A stretch of DNA of 64,000 nt from Nakamurella endophytica (GTDB lineage: Bacteria; Actinomycetota; Actinomycetes; Mycobacteriales; Nakamurellaceae), in the NCBI RefSeq assembly GCF_014646215.1, contig NZ_BMNA01000005.1, positions 42,080-106,079 on the forward strand. Reading direction: 5' to 3'. Positions 38,086 through 48,806 of the stretch are shown here, in pieces. How positions within the stretch are numbered: position 1 is the first letter of the stretch; each line of letters begins with the position of its first letter. Made by a program: the position numbers and the translations under genes. The notes below the pieces were generated by a model. That model had not been told where the DNA came from. It was given only the letters and a program-made list of their open reading frames with translations, and made no database searches.

Positions 38086-39042
38086 TCAGTGCTCGTACGG
38101 ATCAGCCGGCTGCGTGACCCGCTGCATCGACACCACGTCGGCTGCCGGGACGTAGTCGTTGTCCTGGGCGGCGGTGCCGGCCCGGGCGGTGACCACCGCC
38201 GACACCCAGGTGTCGACCGGGTACGGCGGAGTGCCGTCCACGTGGATCCGCATCGGCGTCGCGTCCGCGGCGCAGCAGCTGATCGCCAGCCGGGCGATCG
38301 AGTAGCCGCCGGTCCAGCCGTCCCCGGCCGGGGCGACGAACCCGACCACCGTGACCGGGGTGTCGCCGACCGAGTCGTCGGCGTCGTAGAGGGCCCGCAG
38401 CACGAACTCCTTGATACCGATCGCGGGGTCCTCGCCCGCCGGCAACGGTGGAAACTGCTTGGTGGGACGGCGCTTGGCGAAGGCCGCCGTGCCCTCGCCG
38501 TGCCCGCTGCCGTCGTTGAAGGCGTAGCCGCCGCTGGTACCGCCGGCGGCGTCCTCCGCGCCGGCGCCGCTGGGCTGCTGCACGGCCTCCATGCCGGCGA
38601 CGGCCTGCGATCCGGCGTTGCGGGTGACCGCCTCGGCGCCCAGCGCGGGCGGCGCGACGACGAGCAGCACCAGCACCGGGGCCAGCAGCAACCACGGCGC
38701 CCGCGACCGGTCGTGGTCGTGGCCGTGACCGCCCTGCAGCACCGCCTCGTCGCCCGCCGGGACCGCACCGGTCGACCCGTGCCCGGTCTCCGCCGCGGCG
38801 GCCACGGCCGGGACCGGCTCGGCGACCGCGGGGACCCCTCCGTGCTCCGCACGCCGGCGCCGGTCGTCGCGCAGGGACAGCAGCAGCGCGGCCACGCCGG
38901 CGACCACGAGGATGCCGCCGGCGAGCAGCAGCAGCGGCCCGAAGCCCGGCTTGACGTAGGAGGTGTAGCGGCCGCTGACGGTGACCGCCAGCAGGACCCC
39001 ACCGACCAGGGCCATCAGCACGGACTGCGCCTGCCGGTTCAC
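38086..39042 (-). CDS. TIGR03943 permease-partner membrane protein with His-rich loop
   Basis: A 318-residue protein of the TIGR03943 (DUF1980) type. Residues 8-24 and 36-56 are membrane helices, ~61-115 form a cytoplasmic loop with the His/Asp cluster GHGHDHD at 105-111, ~117-136 is a third helix, and the rest (from ~200) is a folded domain with KEFVLRALYDADDS, VVGFVAP, LAISCCAADATPMRIHV and VSAVVTARAG. The partner permease is immediately upstream, overlapping by 4 nt (GTGA at 39039-39042). This pair is homologous to B. subtilis YcgQ/YcgR. The His cluster and CC pair suggest metal handling, which is an inference. Confidence 0.82.
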   Translation of the reverse strand: MNRQAQSVLMALVGGVLLAVTVSGRYTSYVKPGFGPLLLLAGGILVVAGVAALLLSLRDDRRRRAEHGGVPAVAEPVPAVAAAAETGHGSTGAVPAGDEAVLQGGHGHDHDRSRAPWLLLAPVLVLLVVAPPALGAEAVTRNAGSQAVAGMEAVQQPSGAGAEDAAGGTSGGYAFNDGSGHGEGTAAFAKRRPTKQFPPLPAGEDPAIGIKEFVLRALYDADDSVGDTPVTVVGFVAPAGDGWTGGYSIARLAISCCAADATPMRIHVDGTPPYPVDTWVSAVVTARAGTAAQDNDYVPAADVVSMQRVTQPADPYEH

Positions 39043-40058
39043 CGCCACCCCCCGAAGAACAGCAGCCCGGTGACCGTCCCGACGACGACCGCGACGACGA
39101 ACGTCAGCGGCGCGAACCGGACCGCGAACCGTCGACCGAACGTGCCGGACTGCATGGCCACCAGCTTGACGTCGACCGCCGGCCCCACGGTCAGGAAGAC
39201 CAGCTTGCCCACCACCGGGATGGTGGCGAACGACGCGGCGACGAAGGCGTCGGACTCCGAGCACAGCGCCAGCACGAACGCCAGCACGGCCATCGCCAGG
39301 ATGCTCAGCACCACCGAGCCGCCGACGTGCTCCATGAAGGCCCGCGGCACCACGGTCTGCAGCGTCGCGGCGGCCGCCGCGCCGATCACCAGGAAGCCGG
39401 CGGCCTGCGTGAAGTCGCCGCGGACGGCGTCCACGAACGCCGGCCAGCCCTGCGCGTCGCCGACCGGCCGGCGCACCCGCGGTCGCAACCACTCTGGGCG
39501 ACCGAGTCGCTCCCACACGCCGCCGACCACCACCGCCGTCGCCAGACCGGCGACCAGCCGCGCCCACACCATCCGGGGTTCCGCCGTGAACGCCACCGCC
39601 GTCGCGACCAGCACCACCGGGTTGATGGCGGGCGCCGACAGCAGGAAGGCCAGTGCGGCGGACGGCCGCACCCCGCGGTCCATCAGCCGGTCGGCGATCG
39701 GCACCGACCCGCACTCGCACCCGGGCAGCGCGATGCCGCACACCCCTGCCACCGGCACCGCCAGCGCGGCCCGGCGCGGCAGCACGGCGGTGAAGAAGCG
39801 GGCGGGCACGAAGGCCGCGATCACCCCGGAGACCAGCACGCCCAGCACCAGGAACGGCGTCGCCTGCACGCAGATGGCGACGAAGACCGTGGACCACCCG
39901 CTGGGCAGCACCTTCGACCAGCGCTGCAGCGGGTCGCGCAGCAGCAGCGCCAGGAGCAGCACCAGGCCGAGGATCTCCAGCGATCCGGGGCGCCACCGCC
40001 GCCGGTGGGCGGTCCCGGCCGGCGGTTCGGTGTCCCGGTCCTGGTGCACCGACGTCAC
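39039..40058 (-). CDS. YraQ/DUF318-type permease
   Basis: A 339-residue integral membrane protein with about eight helices. It has the family motifs [18 protein letters not shown] (113-117 GCECG), [10 protein letters not shown] (141-150) and [16 protein letters not shown], and a long Arg-rich loop near 165-195. DUF318 permeases pair with TIGR03943 proteins; ArsP of this family exports organoarsenicals, but the Cys-rich substrate site does not reveal the substrate here. GTG 40058 overlaps the uppS stop (GTGA). It shares a transcript with recO and uppS. Confidence 0.88.
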   Translation of the reverse strand: MTSVHQDRDTEPPAGTAHRRRWRPGSLEILGLVLLLALLLRDPLQRWSKVLPSGWSTVFVAICVQATPFLVLGVLVSGVIAAFVPARFFTAVLPRRAALAVPVAGVCGIALPGCECGSVPIADRLMDRGVRPSAALAFLLSAPAINPVVLVATAVAFTAEPRMVWARLVAGLATAVVVGGVWERLGRPEWLRPRVRRPVGDAQGWPAFVDAVRGDFTQAAGFLVIGAAAAATLQTVVPRAFMEHVGGSVVLSILAMAVLAFVLALCSESDAFVAASFATIPVVGKLVFLTVGPAVDVKLVAMQSGTFGRRFAVRFAPLTFVVAVVVGTVTGLLFFGGWR

Positions 40059-40831
40059 GACGTGCCCTCCACCCCGCCGAAGCGGCGCTGTCGCGAGGCG
40101 TAGAGCTCGCACGCCCGCCACAGGTCGCGGCGGTCGAAGTCCGGGAAGAGCGTGTCGAGGAACACCATCTCGGCGTAGGCCGACTGCCAGAGCAGGAAGT
40201 TGCTGGTCCGCTGCTCCCCCGAGGACCGCAGGAACAGGTCGACATCGGGCATGTCCGGTTCGTCGAGGTAACGCGCCAGCACCTTCTCGTCCACTCTCCC
40301 CGGGTCGAGCCGGCCGGCCGCGACGTCCATCGCGATGGCCTTCGCGGCGTCGGCGATCTCCGCGCGCCCGCCGTAGTTGACGCACATGGTCAGGGTGAGG
40401 ACGTCGTTGCCGGCGGTGAGTTGCTCGGCGGCCTCCAGCTCGCGGATCACACTGCGCCACAGCCGCGGCCGCCGGCCGGCCCAGCGGACCCGTACGCCGA
40501 GGGCGTGCATCTCGTCCCGGCGGCGCCGGATGACGTCCCGGTTGAAGCCCATCAGGAACCGCACCTCGTCGGGCGAACGCTTCCAGTTCTCGGTGGAGAA
40601 GGCGTAGGCCGACAGGTGGCGCACGCCGAGCTCGATGGCGCCCTCGACGACGTCGAACAGCGCCGCCTCGCCGCGCCGGTGCCCCTCCGTCCGGGGCAGC
40701 CCACGCGCGCGGGCCCAGCGGCCGTTGCCGTCCATGACCAGGGCGACGTGCCGCGGCACCGCCGCCGGTGGCAGCGCGGGCGGCACCGCACCGCTGGGGT
40801 GGGGACGGGGCCGGGCGACCGCCCGGGTCAC
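40055..40831 (-). CDS. uppS: undecaprenyl/decaprenyl diphosphate synthase
   Basis: cis-Prenyltransferase that makes the polyprenyl carrier for cell-wall synthesis. The 258-residue protein has [23 protein letters not shown] (catalytic Asp), [29 protein letters not shown] and [23 protein letters not shown]. Start GTG 40831, overlapping the recO stop by 4 nt (GTGA). The order recO-uppS is conserved in actinobacteria. Confidence 0.96.
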   Translation of the reverse strand: MTRAVARPRPHPSGAVPPALPPAAVPRHVALVMDGNGRWARARGLPRTEGHRRGEAALFDVVEGAIELGVRHLSAYAFSTENWKRSPDEVRFLMGFNRDVIRRRRDEMHALGVRVRWAGRRPRLWRSVIRELEAAEQLTAGNDVLTLTMCVNYGGRAEIADAAKAIAMDVAAGRLDPGRVDEKVLARYLDEPDMPDVDLFLRSSGEQRTSNFLLWQSAYAEMVFLDTLFPDFDRRDLWRACELYASRQRRFGGVEGTS

Positions 40832-41733
40832 CGCCCCGCTCCCGACGGCGCCGCGTCGACCGGCACGGCCATCGCGGCATCGACTGCCGCGAGCACGTCG
40901 ACGTCTGGCTGCACCGGCCCCGCGGACGGCGCCGACCGCGCGTCCGGTTCCGACTCCGTGGAGCCCGGTCGGCCTGCTGGCGGCGCCGACGGTCCCGACG
41001 GTCCGCCCCGGTCGACCAGCGGCAGCGAGCGCAGCCCGCGTTCCATGTGCCACTGCAGCAGCGCGGCGACCAGTCCCCCGGCCTCCCGCCGGGTGCCGGT
41101 GGTGCTGCGCAGCGCACCGTCCCAGCCGCCGTCGGCCAGGTCGGCGAGCAGCTGCAGCGCCTCCGGCGACGGCCGCGCGGACCCCGGCGACCGGCACGAC
41201 CCGCACAGCGCCCCGCCGGACGGGACGTGGAACGCGGCGTGCGGTCCGGGCTCCCCGCAGCGTGCGCACTCGGTGAGCGCCGGCGCCCAGCCGGCCAACC
41301 CCATCGAGCGCAGCAGGAACGCATCGAGCACCAGCTCCACCGGCCGGTCGCCCTCGGACAGCGCCCGCAACGCCGAGACGAGCAACAGGTACAGCCGCAG
41401 GGCCGGCTGCCGCTCCTCGCCGGTGAGCCGCTCCGCGGTCTCGGCCATGGCGGTGGCGGTGGTGTAGCGCCCGTAGTCGGCGGCGAGCGCCGGGCCGAAC
41501 GGGTCGAGGGTGACGGCCTGGGTGACGATGTCGAGGTTGCGGCCCCGGTACAGCTGCAGGTCGACGTGGCTGAACGGTTCCAACCGGGCGCCGAACTTGC
41601 TCCGGGTGCGACGCACGCCCTTGGCCACCGCGCGCACCCGGCCCTCCCGGCGGGTCAGCAGCGTGACGATGCGGTCGGCCTCGCCGAGCTTGGTCACCCG
41701 CAACACCACCCCGGAGTCGCGGTAGACCGTCAC
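40828..41733 (-). CDS. recO: DNA repair protein RecO
   Basis: Recombination mediator that helps load RecA. The 301-residue protein starts [64 protein letters not shown] in the family pattern (OB-fold) and has the zinc finger [25 protein letters not shown], followed by a helical C-terminal half with a disordered Pro/Ser/Gly tail. The GTG at 41733 has CACGAT 6 nt upstream, so the four-gene operon recO-uppS-permease-TIGR03943 may start leaderless here. Confidence 0.93.
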   Translation of the reverse strand: MTVYRDSGVVLRVTKLGEADRIVTLLTRREGRVRAVAKGVRRTRSKFGARLEPFSHVDLQLYRGRNLDIVTQAVTLDPFGPALAADYGRYTTATAMAETAERLTGEERQPALRLYLLLVSALRALSEGDRPVELVLDAFLLRSMGLAGWAPALTECARCGEPGPHAAFHVPSGGALCGSCRSPGSARPSPEALQLLADLADGGWDGALRSTTGTRREAGGLVAALLQWHMERGLRSLPLVDRGGPSGPSAPPAGRPGSTESEPDARSAPSAGPVQPDVDVLAAVDAAMAVPVDAAPSGAGR

Positions 41734-41998
41734 GCGACCATCGTGCCACCGCGGGCGGCCCCGTCCGGGGAGGTCGGCCTCGCGCCTGCCGGGCCACGGA
41801 CGCAGGTGGAAGGCATCCAGGACGGCGGCCCGTGACCGGGCGACCGTGAGCCGTGGCGGTCGTCCTCGCCCGTCCGGTGCCCGTCCGGTGCTCGTCCGTC
41901 CGGTGCACGCACGAGGCGTCCCGGCCCCGACCGGCGGCGACCGAACGAGTCGTGCAAATCGCCCGCGGACCGGGCGGCCGCCTGCCACCATCGTCGCC

Positions 41999-42760
41999 AT
42001 GTCGCAGCACTGGCCGCCCTCGGGACAGCAGCCACCGCAGCCGTACGGCGGGTACGGACCGCAGGGCCCGTACCCCTCCGCCCCCTCCGGTCCGCCCCCG
42101 CGCCGGTCCACCGGCCCGCTCCTGGCGGGCGTGGCCGTCGGCGTCGCCGTGGCGGTGGTGGTGGGCGCCGTGCTGCTGCTCACCGGCGCGGCGCACTGGG
42201 GATCGTCGACGTCCGCCGCGACGCCGGCCCCGGACACCCGGCCGATCACCCTGCCCGACTCGCTCGCCGGCTTCCGCGACGTCCAGGCGGTGATGGGCGA
42301 GCGGAGCGGGTCGTCGACCCAGGCCCAGGCCCAGCGGAGCCGCATCGAGCACACCGTCGCCCGGACCACCGAGGCGTACCAGCGCGCCTTCGGCGGTGCC
42401 GCCACCGCGGTGCGCCTGTACGCCGACGACCGGCTCGAGGTCACCCCGACGGTGATCGCCGTGCGCGCGCCCAGTCCCGACCTGCTCAACGGGCCGGTCG
42501 GGGATCCGGCCGACCTCCGGCTGGCGGCGCTCCCGCAGGCGGTCTCCCGCGTCGGGGACGCCGAGTGCCTGGTGGTGCAGACGCAGACGGTCGTCGCCGG
42601 CAAGACCGTCGACCCGGAGAAGGTGCTGACCGCGGCCTGTCACCGGTCGGGCGACGCGGCCTCGATCTGGGTCTACGGGAACGGCCAGGGCACCGACGGC
42701 CAGCGGCAGATGCTGGCGCTCACCGACGCCGCCTACGCCGCCGTCACCGGGTCGTCCTGA
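41999..42760 (+). CDS. Pro-rich membrane-anchored exported protein, unknown function
   Basis: A 253-residue protein: a cytoplasmic Pro/Gly/Gln/Tyr-rich head (residues 1-40, [20 protein letters not shown]), one membrane span (~42-63), a short Ser/Thr/Ala linker, and an outer domain of ~180 residues with two cysteines (ECLVVQ and AACHRSG) that could form a disulfide. The pattern matches many actinobacterial exported proteins but I recognise no named family. The ATG has CACCAT 7 nt upstream. Divergent from recO across 265 bp that contains repeated GTCCGGTGC sequences. Confidence 0.72.
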   Translation: MSQHWPPSGQQPPQPYGGYGPQGPYPSAPSGPPPRRSTGPLLAGVAVGVAVAVVVGAVLLLTGAAHWGSSTSAATPAPDTRPITLPDSLAGFRDVQAVMGERSGSSTQAQAQRSRIEHTVARTTEAYQRAFGGAATAVRLYADDRLEVTPTVIAVRAPSPDLLNGPVGDPADLRLAALPQAVSRVGDAECLVVQTQTVVAGKTVDPEKVLTAACHRSGDAASIWVYGNGQGTDGQRQMLALTDAAYAAVTGSS

Positions 42761-42896
42761 GCCGGTCCGCCGGCGGACCGGGGCGGCCGGACCGGGCTTT
42801 CCGGTGCACTAGCCTGATCCTGCGCGTGACCGGGGTATCCGCGCCGTCCTCGTGGTGCTCAGCGGGGGCGTCGACCCCTGAGCCAGAGGTGGGCAG

Positions 42897-43376
42897 ATGA
42901 GCACTCCGACCGTCCGCAGGGCGACGCCCGATGACGCCGAGGCCTTCGCGGCGTGTCATCTGGCGTGCTGGCGCGAGGCGTACGGAGACATCTGGGGCCC
43001 GGAGCGGTTCGCCGAGATCGACCCGGTCCGGCTGGCGCAGCGCCGCCGCAAGGAGATCGAGGCCGGGACCGCGGACCACCTGATGGCCGAGCTCGACGGC
43101 GCCGTCATCGGCATCGCCATCGCCGGACCGAACCGCGACGACCCGGCGCCCGTCGACCGCGAGCTGTACGCCATCTACGTGCGCCGGGAGCACCAGGGCT
43201 CGGGGCTCGCCGACGAGCTGCTCGAGGCCGCGGTCGACTCCCACCCGGCGTCGCTGTGGGTGTACCGCGACAACCCGCGGGCCAGCGCCTTCTACGTGCA
43301 CCACGACTTCATCCCGGACGGCGAGGAGCGCCTGGACTCCCAGGGCATCCTGGAGATCCGGATGGTCCGCCGCTAG
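42897..43376 (+). CDS. GNAT-family N-acetyltransferase
   Basis: A 159-residue GCN5-type acetyltransferase. It starts TVRRATPDDAEAFAACHLACWREAYGDIWG, a common start for this subgroup; the acetyl-CoA loop is YVRREHQGSGLADELLEAAV (Q/RxxGxG/A), and the end is ASAFYVHHDFIPDGEER. The target is unknown. ATG 42897 follows AGAGGTGGGCAG. Independent of neighbours. Confidence 0.87.
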   Translation: MSTPTVRRATPDDAEAFAACHLACWREAYGDIWGPERFAEIDPVRLAQRRRKEIEAGTADHLMAELDGAVIGIAIAGPNRDDPAPVDRELYAIYVRREHQGSGLADELLEAAVDSHPASLWVYRDNPRASAFYVHHDFIPDGEERLDSQGILEIRMVRR

Positions 43377-43437
43377 GACGCCGCGCGCCGGGCGGTCCGG
43401 CCGCCGCCCGTCGCCGGGCCGCTGGCATGCTGGCGGG

Positions 43438-44286
43438 GTGAGCCGAGTCGTCGTGCGGGCACCGATCCGCCGCTGGACCGGGGAGACCTTCGTGTCCCGC
43501 CCGGACTCGGTGGCCGGCGAGGAGCCGCTCGAGCTCCGGGTCGACGGCCGGCAGGTCACCCTGACGATGCGGACCCCGGGTCACGACCTGGACCTCGTGC
43601 ACGGGTTCCTGCACGCCGAGGGGGTGCTCGTCACCGCCGCGGACGTCAGCGTCGCCCGCTACTGCGACGGGGTCGACGACGAGGGCCGGCAGACCTACAA
43701 CGTGCTGGACGTCTCGCTCTCCCCCGAGGTGCCGGCGGAACGGGTGGCGGACGCGCTGTCCGGCGCGGTGCGCGGCTTCACCACCACCTCGTCCTGCGGC
43801 GTCTGCGGCAAGTCCGGCATCGAGGCGTTGCACGTCCGCATGCGCCACCCGCTGCCGGTGGCCGCCCCGGTGTTCGACCCGCGCCTGCTCGCCCGGCTGC
43901 CGGACCTGCTGCGGGCCCGGCAGCAGACCTTCCGCCGCACCGGCGGCCTGCACGCCGCCGCGCTGGCGGCGCCGGACGGCACGCTGTCCCACGTCCGGGA
44001 GGACGTCGGACGGCACAACGCGGTGGACAAGGTGCTCGGCGCGGCGCTGCGCGCCGGCGAGCTGCCGGCCGGCGGTCAGGCGCTGCTGACCAGTTCCCGG
44101 GCCAGCTACGAGCTGGTGCAGAAGGCCCTGATGGCCGGGATCGCCGTGCTGGTCGCCGTCTCGGCGCCGTCGTCCCTGGCGGTGCAGCTGGCGGCGGAAT
44201 CCGGGATGACGCTCGTGGGTTTCACCCGGGCGGACGGCTTCAACGTCTACAGCGCTCCCGAGCGGGTCGCCGGCGCCGCCGGGTGA
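43438..44286 (+). CDS. fdhD: formate dehydrogenase accessory sulfurtransferase FdhD
   Basis: Delivers sulfur to the molybdenum/tungsten cofactor of formate dehydrogenases. The 282-residue protein has FVSRPDSVAGEEPLELRVDG, the reactive Cys120-x2-Cys123 in SSCGVCGKSGIEAL, TGGLHAAALAAPDGTLSHVREDVGRHNAVDKVLG and SRASYELVQKALMAGIAVLVAVSAPSSLAV. GTG 43438 has CATGCT 6 nt upstream. No formate dehydrogenase subunit is in the window. The stop overlaps an in-frame GTG of the next gene, so the two are probably transcribed together. Confidence 0.94.
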   Translation: MSRVVVRAPIRRWTGETFVSRPDSVAGEEPLELRVDGRQVTLTMRTPGHDLDLVHGFLHAEGVLVTAADVSVARYCDGVDDEGRQTYNVLDVSLSPEVPAERVADALSGAVRGFTTTSSCGVCGKSGIEALHVRMRHPLPVAAPVFDPRLLARLPDLLRARQQTFRRTGGLHAAALAAPDGTLSHVREDVGRHNAVDKVLGAALRAGELPAGGQALLTSSRASYELVQKALMAGIAVLVAVSAPSSLAVQLAAESGMTLVGFTRADGFNVYSAPERVAGAAG

Positions 44287-44327
44287 TCCCGCTGTCCGGA
44301 GCCGGAGCAGCAGAGGAGATCCACCCC

Positions 44328-45428
44328 GTGACCCACCCCGCGACCGACGCGTCCGACCGGCCCGCCGGCGACCTGCGACTGTCCGTGCTGGACCTGGCGT
44401 CCGTGGGTGCCGGCCAGACCGTGGCCGACGCCCTCCGGGCCACCACGGAGCTGGCGGTCCAGACCGAACGGTGGGGCTACCACCGGTTCTGGGTCGCCGA
44501 GCACCACGGCATCCCCGCGGTCGCCTCGTCGTCGCCGCCGGTGCTGCTGGCCCACCTGGCCGCAGCGACGGACACGATCCGGCTGGGATCGGGCGGCGTG
44601 ATGCTGCCGAACCACGCGCCGCTGGTGGTGGCCGAGCAGTTCGGGACGCTGGCCGCGCTGCACCCCGACCGGATCGACCTCGGGCTGGGCCGGGCTCCCG
44701 GCAGCGACCAGGTGACCTCCTTCGCCCTGCGGCGGCTGTCCGTGGACCCCGACCAGGACATGGCGGACCGGCTCGCCGAGCTGCGCCACTTCCTGGCCGG
44801 CGACTTCCCGGCCGACCACCCGTTCTCCCGGATCAAGGCCGGTCCGTTCCCCGCCGTGCCGATCTGGCTGCTGGGTTCGTCCGACTACTCGGCCCGGCTG
44901 GCTGGCCGGCTGGGGCTGCCGTTCGCCTTCGCGCACCACTTCGCCGGCGCCGGCGGTGCCACGGGCGCGGCCCTGGACGTCTATCGCTCCTCGTTCCGGC
45001 CGTCGTCGGCCCCGGACGGCCTCGCCGAGCCCTACGCCATGATCGGCGTCACCGCGCTCGCGGCCGACACCGAGGACGAGGCCCGCTACCAGGCCGGTGC
45101 CGGCGCGTTGTCCATGCTGCTGCTGCGCAGCGGCCGGTTGGAACGGACGCCGACGCCCGAGCAGGCCGCTGCCTACCCGTACAGCCCGGCCGAACGCGAC
45201 CTGCTCGCGGCGATGGGAACCACCGAGGTCGTCGGTGACGCCGACCAGGTCGCCGAGGGGCTGCGGGCGCTGGCCGCCCGGTACGGCGTCCAGGAGCTGA
45301 TGATCACCAGCCGGGTGCACGGCCCCGAGGTCCGCCGGCGCTCGTACGAACTGGTGGCCCAGCGGTTCGGGATGACCCCGGCGAAGGACCCAGCGGACGA
45401 CCTGGTGCCGCTGCCCGCGGTGAGCTGA
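44328..45428 (+). CDS. LLM-class flavin-dependent oxidoreductase (MsnO8-like)
   Basis: A 366-residue luciferase-like monooxygenase that would use FMNH2 or F420H2. The N-terminal block LRLSVLDLASVGAGQTVADALRAT is followed by WVAEHHGIPAVASSSPPVLLAHLAAATDTIRLGSGGVMLPNHAPLVVAEQFGTLAALHPDRIDLGLGRAPG, the hallmark of the MsnO8 subgroup. A later conserved piece is FAFAHHFAG. GTG 44328 is preferred because GAGGAG lies 9 nt upstream; GTG 44283 overlaps the fdhD stop and is the alternative. Substrate unknown. Confidence 0.9.
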   Translation: MTHPATDASDRPAGDLRLSVLDLASVGAGQTVADALRATTELAVQTERWGYHRFWVAEHHGIPAVASSSPPVLLAHLAAATDTIRLGSGGVMLPNHAPLVVAEQFGTLAALHPDRIDLGLGRAPGSDQVTSFALRRLSVDPDQDMADRLAELRHFLAGDFPADHPFSRIKAGPFPAVPIWLLGSSDYSARLAGRLGLPFAFAHHFAGAGGATGAALDVYRSSFRPSSAPDGLAEPYAMIGVTALAADTEDEARYQAGAGALSMLLLRSGRLERTPTPEQAAAYPYSPAERDLLAAMGTTEVVGDADQVAEGLRALAARYGVQELMITSRVHGPEVRRRSYELVAQRFGMTPAKDPADDLVPLPAVS

Positions 45429-45440
45429 CGCCGACGCCAT

Positions 45441-45466
45441 GCGGTGGCCGGTTCGCCGGTCACCGC
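45441..45466. terminator. bidirectional hairpin with TTCG loop between LLM and clpX
   Basis: GCGGTGGCCGG (45441-45451) pairs with CCGGTCACCGC (45456-45466), with one G-T pair, around the stable tetraloop TTCG. It sits between convergent LLM and clpX and could serve both. Confidence 0.7.
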
Positions 45467-45564
45467 CGCCGCGTCATCCGCGGGTCACGGGCGTGCAGGA
45501 CCCGGCATCCAGCCGTTCCCGACGGACGCCGTCCGGGGCCGGTCCGGTCGGAGGCACGGGCCGG

Positions 45565-46833
<1,269 letters not shown>

Positions 46834-47183
46834 GGCCCCTCTCGATCGCCGCGGTGGGGCGCCGGCCGTGCCGGGCGCCCGCAGTGGTTCTGGTGGTGGG
46901 TCGGGTGTGGGTGGCGGTCCCGCCGGGCGGGCCGCCGTGCACGGTCGACGCTACCCGTTGCGGGGGCGGCGCGACCGCTAATGCCGAGTGCGACACGGGC
47001 GTGGAGGTGTCCCCGCCCTGACCACTGCGCGGTGACCGGTGGCCTGGTGGACCGCCGGGCGACCGGACCCGTCCAGGTTAGCCCGCGAGCGGTCCGCCGC
47101 CACCCGAAAACGGTGCCGGACCGGCATCGATCCGGCACCGTTTCCGAGGTGGCCGCCGACGGACCCCAGTGCCCGGTCCGTGC
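46834..47183. other. 350-bp spacer clpP2-clpX
   Basis: Holds the clpP2 terminator (47108-47143) and, for clpX, a -10-like TAGCGT on the minus strand at 46948-46953, about 115 nt before the clpX ATG. The rest is a GT/GC-biased leader (46860-46930) with no recognised feature. No gene. Confidence 0.55.
47108..47143 (-). terminator. 13-bp hairpin after clpP2, with T-run
   Basis: Stem 47108-47120 with 47131-47143 and a 10-nt loop; on the minus strand it is followed by TTTTC, making it the most canonical intrinsic terminator seen here. It ends the clpP1-clpP2 transcript before clpX. Confidence 0.85.
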
Positions 47184-47849
47184 TCACTCCATCTTGCGGT
47201 AGGCCAGCACGTCGTCGACGAGCCCGTACTCCTTGGCCTCCGGCGCGGTGAGGATCTTGTCCCGGTCGATGTCGGCGCGGACCTGCTCCGGCGTCCGGTT
47301 CGAGTGCCGGGACAGGATCTCCTCCAGCGAGGTCCGCATCCGGCCGATCTCCCGCGCCTGGATCTCCAGGTCGGACACCTGGCCGTAGACGCCCTCGGTG
47401 GCCGGCTGGTGGATCAGCACCCGGGAGTTGGGCAGCGCCAGCCGGCGGCCCGCCGTCCCGGCCGCCAGCAGCACGGCCGCCGCCGACGCGGCCTGCCCGA
47501 GGCAGACGGTCTGGATGTGCGGGCGGATGAACTGCATGGTGTCGTAGATGGCCGTCATCGAGGTGAACGAGCCACCCGGCGAGTTGATGTACATGATGAT
47601 CTCGCGGTCCGGGTCCAGCGACTCCAGGACGAGCAGCTGGCTCATCACGTCGTTGGCGGACGCGTCGTCGATCTGCACCCCGAGGAAGATGATCCGCTCC
47701 TCGAAGAGCTTGTTGTACGGGTTCGACTCCTTGACGCCATAGCTGGTGCGCTCGACGAAGGACGGGAGGATGTAGCGGGACTGCGGCAACGCCAGCGCGT
47801 TGCCGTGGGCTGCGCCGGACGGGTAGTCGCCGGCGGAGAGGTGGGCCAT
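47184..47849 (-). CDS. clpP2: ATP-dependent Clp protease subunit ClpP2
   Basis: A 221-residue peptidase subunit; in actinobacteria it forms a mixed double ring with ClpP1, and both are usually essential. It has the catalytic Ser122 (GQAASAAAV), His147 (RVLIHQPA) and Asp ~197 (DIDRDKIL), and the oligomer strand [19 protein letters not shown]. The N-terminal [34 protein letters not shown] is longer than in ClpP1. ATG 47849; it follows clpP1 by 73 nt. Confidence 0.95.
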   Translation of the reverse strand: MAHLSAGDYPSGAAHGNALALPQSRYILPSFVERTSYGVKESNPYNKLFEERIIFLGVQIDDASANDVMSQLLVLESLDPDREIIMYINSPGGSFTSMTAIYDTMQFIRPHIQTVCLGQAASAAAVLLAAGTAGRRLALPNSRVLIHQPATEGVYGQVSDLEIQAREIGRMRTSLEEILSRHSNRTPEQVRADIDRDKILTAPEAKEYGLVDDVLAYRKME

Positions 47850-47922
47850 GGGTGCGTCCTTGCTCGCTCGTGGAAGGGTTGCGGACCGGTCGGGGTCGGC
47901 GCCGGGTGCACGGCGCCGCGCG

Positions 47923-48627
47923 TCACGACCCCGCGGGCTCGTTGCCGCCGGCGGCGGCGGCGTTCGGCGCCTCGGCCGCGCGGCTGACCACCTTGTCGAT
48001 GAAGCCGTACTCCAGGGCCTCCTGGGCGGTGAACCAGCGGTCGCGGTCCTGGTCCGCGGCGATCCGCTCGATCGGCTGGCCGGTGTGCAGGGCCTGCAGC
48101 TCGGTGAGCTCCTGCTTGCTCTTGGTCAGCATGTCGGCCTGGATCGCGATATCGGCCGCGGTCCCGCCGACGCCGGCGCTGGGCTGGTGCATCAGGATCC
48201 GGGTGTGCGGCAGTGCCGCACGCTTGCCCTTGGCGCCGGCGGTGAGCAGGAACTGCCCCATCGAGGCGGCCAGACCCATGGCCGTGGTGGCGACGTCCGG
48301 CTCGATGAGCATCATCGTGTCGTAGATCGCCATGCCCGCGGTGACGCTGCCGCCCGGCGAGTTGATGTAGAGGGTGATGTCCTTCTCGGGATCCTCAGCG
48401 GCCAGCAGCAGCAGCTGCGCGGTGATCTCGTTGGCGTTGGTGTCCCGGACCTCCGAGCCCAGGATGATGATCCGCTCGCGGAGCAGGCGCTCGGAGACCG
48501 AGTCGGTGAGGGACATGCCCGGCGTGCCGCGCATCACCGCACGACCCAGGCCCGGGGCGACGGACTCCAAGGGGTCGAGTGCGGCCCGGATGCCGGACGG
48601 GGCGCCGAGGTGCGGGTGACGGCTCAC
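47923..48627 (-). CDS. clpP1: ATP-dependent Clp protease subunit ClpP1
   Basis: A 234-residue partner of ClpP2. Catalytic Ser122 ([11 protein letters not shown]), His147 (RILMHQPS) and Asp196 (DQDRDRWF) are all present; [19 protein letters not shown] is conserved. GTG 48627 is preceded by AGGAG; an internal ATG (MSLTDSV, residue 38) is an alternative, and the N-terminal extension probably acts as a propeptide. A ClgR-like box lies 107 nt upstream. First gene of the clpP1-clpP2 operon. Confidence 0.95.
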   Translation of the reverse strand: MSRHPHLGAPSGIRAALDPLESVAPGLGRAVMRGTPGMSLTDSVSERLLRERIIILGSEVRDTNANEITAQLLLLAAEDPEKDITLYINSPGGSVTAGMAIYDTMMLIEPDVATTAMGLAASMGQFLLTAGAKGKRAALPHTRILMHQPSAGVGGTAADIAIQADMLTKSKQELTELQALHTGQPIERIAADQDRDRWFTAQEALEYGFIDKVVSRAAEAPNAAAAGGNEPAGS

Positions 48628-48690
48628 AAGGTCTCCTGACAGGTTCGTCGTAACGGGCGGCGGGTCCTCGCGGATCCCGCCGCACCACCG

Positions 48691-48696
48691 ACAGTA
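48691..48696 (-). promoter_or_regulatory. -10 element of clpP1
   Basis: TACTGT on the minus strand at 48691-48696, 64 nt before the clpP1 start. A plausible -10, with the ClgR-like box centred 49 bp further upstream. No clear -35. Confidence 0.4.
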
Positions 48697-48733
48697 ACGA
48701 CGGGGCCGGAGCGCCGAGGGAGTGTCCGGCAGG

Positions 48734-48751
48734 TGTTCGCTGACGGCGTGA
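48734..48751 (-). promoter_or_regulatory. ClgR-like box upstream of clpP1
   Basis: The strand read as given contains TGTTCGCTGACGGCGTGA, matching the published actinobacterial ClgR consensus WNNWCGCYNANRGCGWWS at 16 of 18 positions, including the whole CGCYNANRGCG core. It lies 107 bp before the clpP1 start and upstream of the -10, the usual position of ClgR activation of clpP1P2. clgR is not in the window. Confidence 0.7.
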
Positions 48752-48766
48752 GCCGCCGGTCCCGGT

Positions 48767-48788
48767 CGGCGTCCCGCGCGGGGCGCCG
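48767..48788 (-). terminator. 9-bp hairpin between tig and clpP1
   Basis: CGGCGTCCC pairs with GGGGCGCCG (one G-T pair) around a GCGC loop, 18 nt beyond the tig stop and just upstream of the ClgR-like box. It would separate tig from the clpP1-clpP2 transcript. Confidence 0.55.
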
Positions 48789-48806
48789 GTCCGGGGCCCG
48801 CTCAGG

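Noticed and set aside
43438..45428. A formate-oxidation cluster (fdhD plus LLM oxidoreductase)
   Set aside because: No formate dehydrogenase or molybdenum-cofactor gene is present. The overlap of the two genes is all that links them.
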